Assembly: GCA_002420145.1 (NCBI GenBank)
Contig: DIHL01000086.1
Span: 1 to 32,464 of the forward strand
Direction: 5' to 3'
Length of the DNA stretch: 32,464 bases
Source: Bacteroidetes bacterium UBA5697
GTDB taxonomy: Bacteria > Bacteroidota > Bacteroidia > B-17B0 > Aurantibacillaceae
The position numbers and the translations under genes are program-made. The notes under the pieces are model-generated. The model did not search any database and had not been told where the DNA came from. It saw only the letters and a program-made list of their open reading frames with translations. Position 1 is the stretch's first letter; the number at the start of each line of letters is the position of its first letter. Shown here in pieces: positions 31,781 to 32,464 of this stretch.

Positions 31781-32464
31781 AATAATACACCAAGCATTAA
31801 ATTAAATCCTGAATCGTATTTTTTTAAAAATCCAAAATAACTGCCAGTTACAGTTATTTCAATGGTTTTAACTGGGAAACTTTGCATGATTCCTATTGTA
31901 GAGTAAGCGTGATAGCTCATTTCTGGCTTGTCTTTTATGTTGTAATACTGAGTCACACCTGTATTTAAATTTGTTGTACTTATTTTGTTAGTAACAGTTG
32001 GACTGCTGCTGGTTAAATTAAATCCAGCTAAAAAACGAGTAGACTTATATTTAAAGTAAGGTAATATTTCTAAAAACACATTATTGTTTAAATATTCATA
32101 AGCACTTACTCTATATAAATAATTGTTGGTTGAAGTGTTACTATTATTAGAGTTGTAGTTTGTTGTGTATTTTTGTAAGGTTTGGTAAAATCCTAAATTA
32201 AAATGAAAGCCAAGTTTTTTAGAAAACTGAGCTTCTAATCCAACACTAAAATAAGGGTTTACAAATAAAGTGGAAGGATTATCAGGTACATATAACTCTT
32301 GTTTTAAGCCTTCATTTAATGTTCTGTATAATTCTTCATTTAAAAAATTAACAGTTGTTCCTGCTTTTACTAAAACATTGACTTCTTTTTTAAATTTAGG
32401 TTTTATTATAGTATCTATTATTGGAGTCACATCAGGCTTTTGAGCATACGTTAAAAATGAAATA
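31777..32464 (-). CDS. Outer-membrane beta-barrel protein, 5' end cut by window
   Basis: The frame stays open from the stop at 31777 to the last base of the window. The in-frame GTG at 32430 is not the start: upstream codons read ISFLTYAQKPD, the end of a signal peptide with cleavage at TYA/Q, so the true ATG lies outside. The 229 visible residues alternate as in a beta-barrel (VNPYFSVGLEAQFS, FHFNLGFYQTLQKYT, NNVFLEILPYFKY, AYSTIGIMQSFPVK) and end in LMLGVLF with a terminal aromatic. It is convergent with the MacA-like adaptor with a 4-bp overlap. No specific family recognised; probably a porin-like or PorT-type surface protein of unknown role. Confidence 0.75.
   Translation of the reverse strand, partial: ISFLTYAQKPDVTPIIDTIIKPKFKKEVNVLVKAGTTVNFLNEELYRTLNEGLKQELYVPDNPSTLFVNPYFSVGLEAQFSKKLGFHFNLGFYQTLQKYTTNYNSNNSNTSTNNYLYRVSAYEYLNNNVFLEILPYFKYKSTRFLAGFNLTSSSPTVTNKISTTNLNTGVTQYYNIKDKPEMSYHAYSTIGIMQSFPVKTIEITVTGSYFGFLKKYDSGFNLMLGVLF

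Noticed and set aside
1..32464. tRNA, rRNA, CRISPR, insertion sequence or prophage genes
   Set aside because: No tRNA-like T-loop and acceptor pairing, no regularly spaced repeats, and no transposase, integrase or phage structural motif was seen on either strand.

Overview
The window is AT-rich (roughly a third G+C by eye) chromosomal DNA from a member of the Bacteroidota. The evidence is -7 boxes of the TAnnTTTG type with few Shine-Dalgarno sites, a type IX secretion (T9SS) pair made of a PorV-family barrel and a giant PorU-like C25 peptidase with a C-terminal sorting domain, and a conserved envelope gene set (sugar-nucleotidyltransferase / TPR lipoprotein / DUF4292 lipoprotein / EnvC-like protein). 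The genus cannot be fixed. No rRNA, tRNA, CRISPR array, transposase or phage gene was seen. Four pieces of evidence are lost if only long ATG frames are read: a 51-residue membrane protein at 3420-3575, several non-first or non-ATG starts, an edge-truncated gene at the right end, and the regulatory DNA.

Layout. 65-2410: AsmA/DUF748-like protein, then a 488-bp non-coding stretch. 2899-4162: a small envelope/stress-type operon (beta-barrel, Lmo0937-type mini membrane protein, exported basic protein) ending in a strong terminator. 4367-8209: signalling block (CHASE3-type hybrid histidine kinase, free Hpt protein, conserved 69-aa protein, receiver domain tethered to the membrane by a C-terminal helix, LytTR response regulator). 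The barrel operon and the tethered-receiver gene carry the same promoter design (TTTACCGAAT, exactly 27 bp, TAnnTTTG, then a shared leader segment), so the two blocks look like one regulon. 8282-13248: tightly packed or overlapping envelope genes. 13391-16813: SDR, membrane protein, tadA and gltX, with a REP-like palindrome between tadA and gltX. 16968-17942 (+): CHAD-like protein. 17932-26445 (-): MBOAT O-acyltransferase, SGNH partner, PorV-like barrel and PorU-like sortase, two of the joints being 4-bp overlaps. 26495-27280 (+): phosphatidylserine synthase. 27419-31780 (+): MacAB-type exporter with two different permeases and an adaptor. 31777-32464 (-): outer-membrane barrel cut by the window edge.

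Together the genes are mostly concerned with the cell envelope: building and decorating it (nucleotidyltransferase, MBOAT/SGNH, PssA), secreting and anchoring proteins on it (PorV/PorU-like), controlling peptidoglycan cleavage (EnvC-like), exporting across it (MacAB-like) and sensing stress on it (phosphorelay and barrel operon). The two most interesting items are the shared-promoter phosphorelay regulon at 2.9-8.2 kb and the coupling of an O-acylation pair to a PorV/PorU pair at 17.9-26.4 kb.
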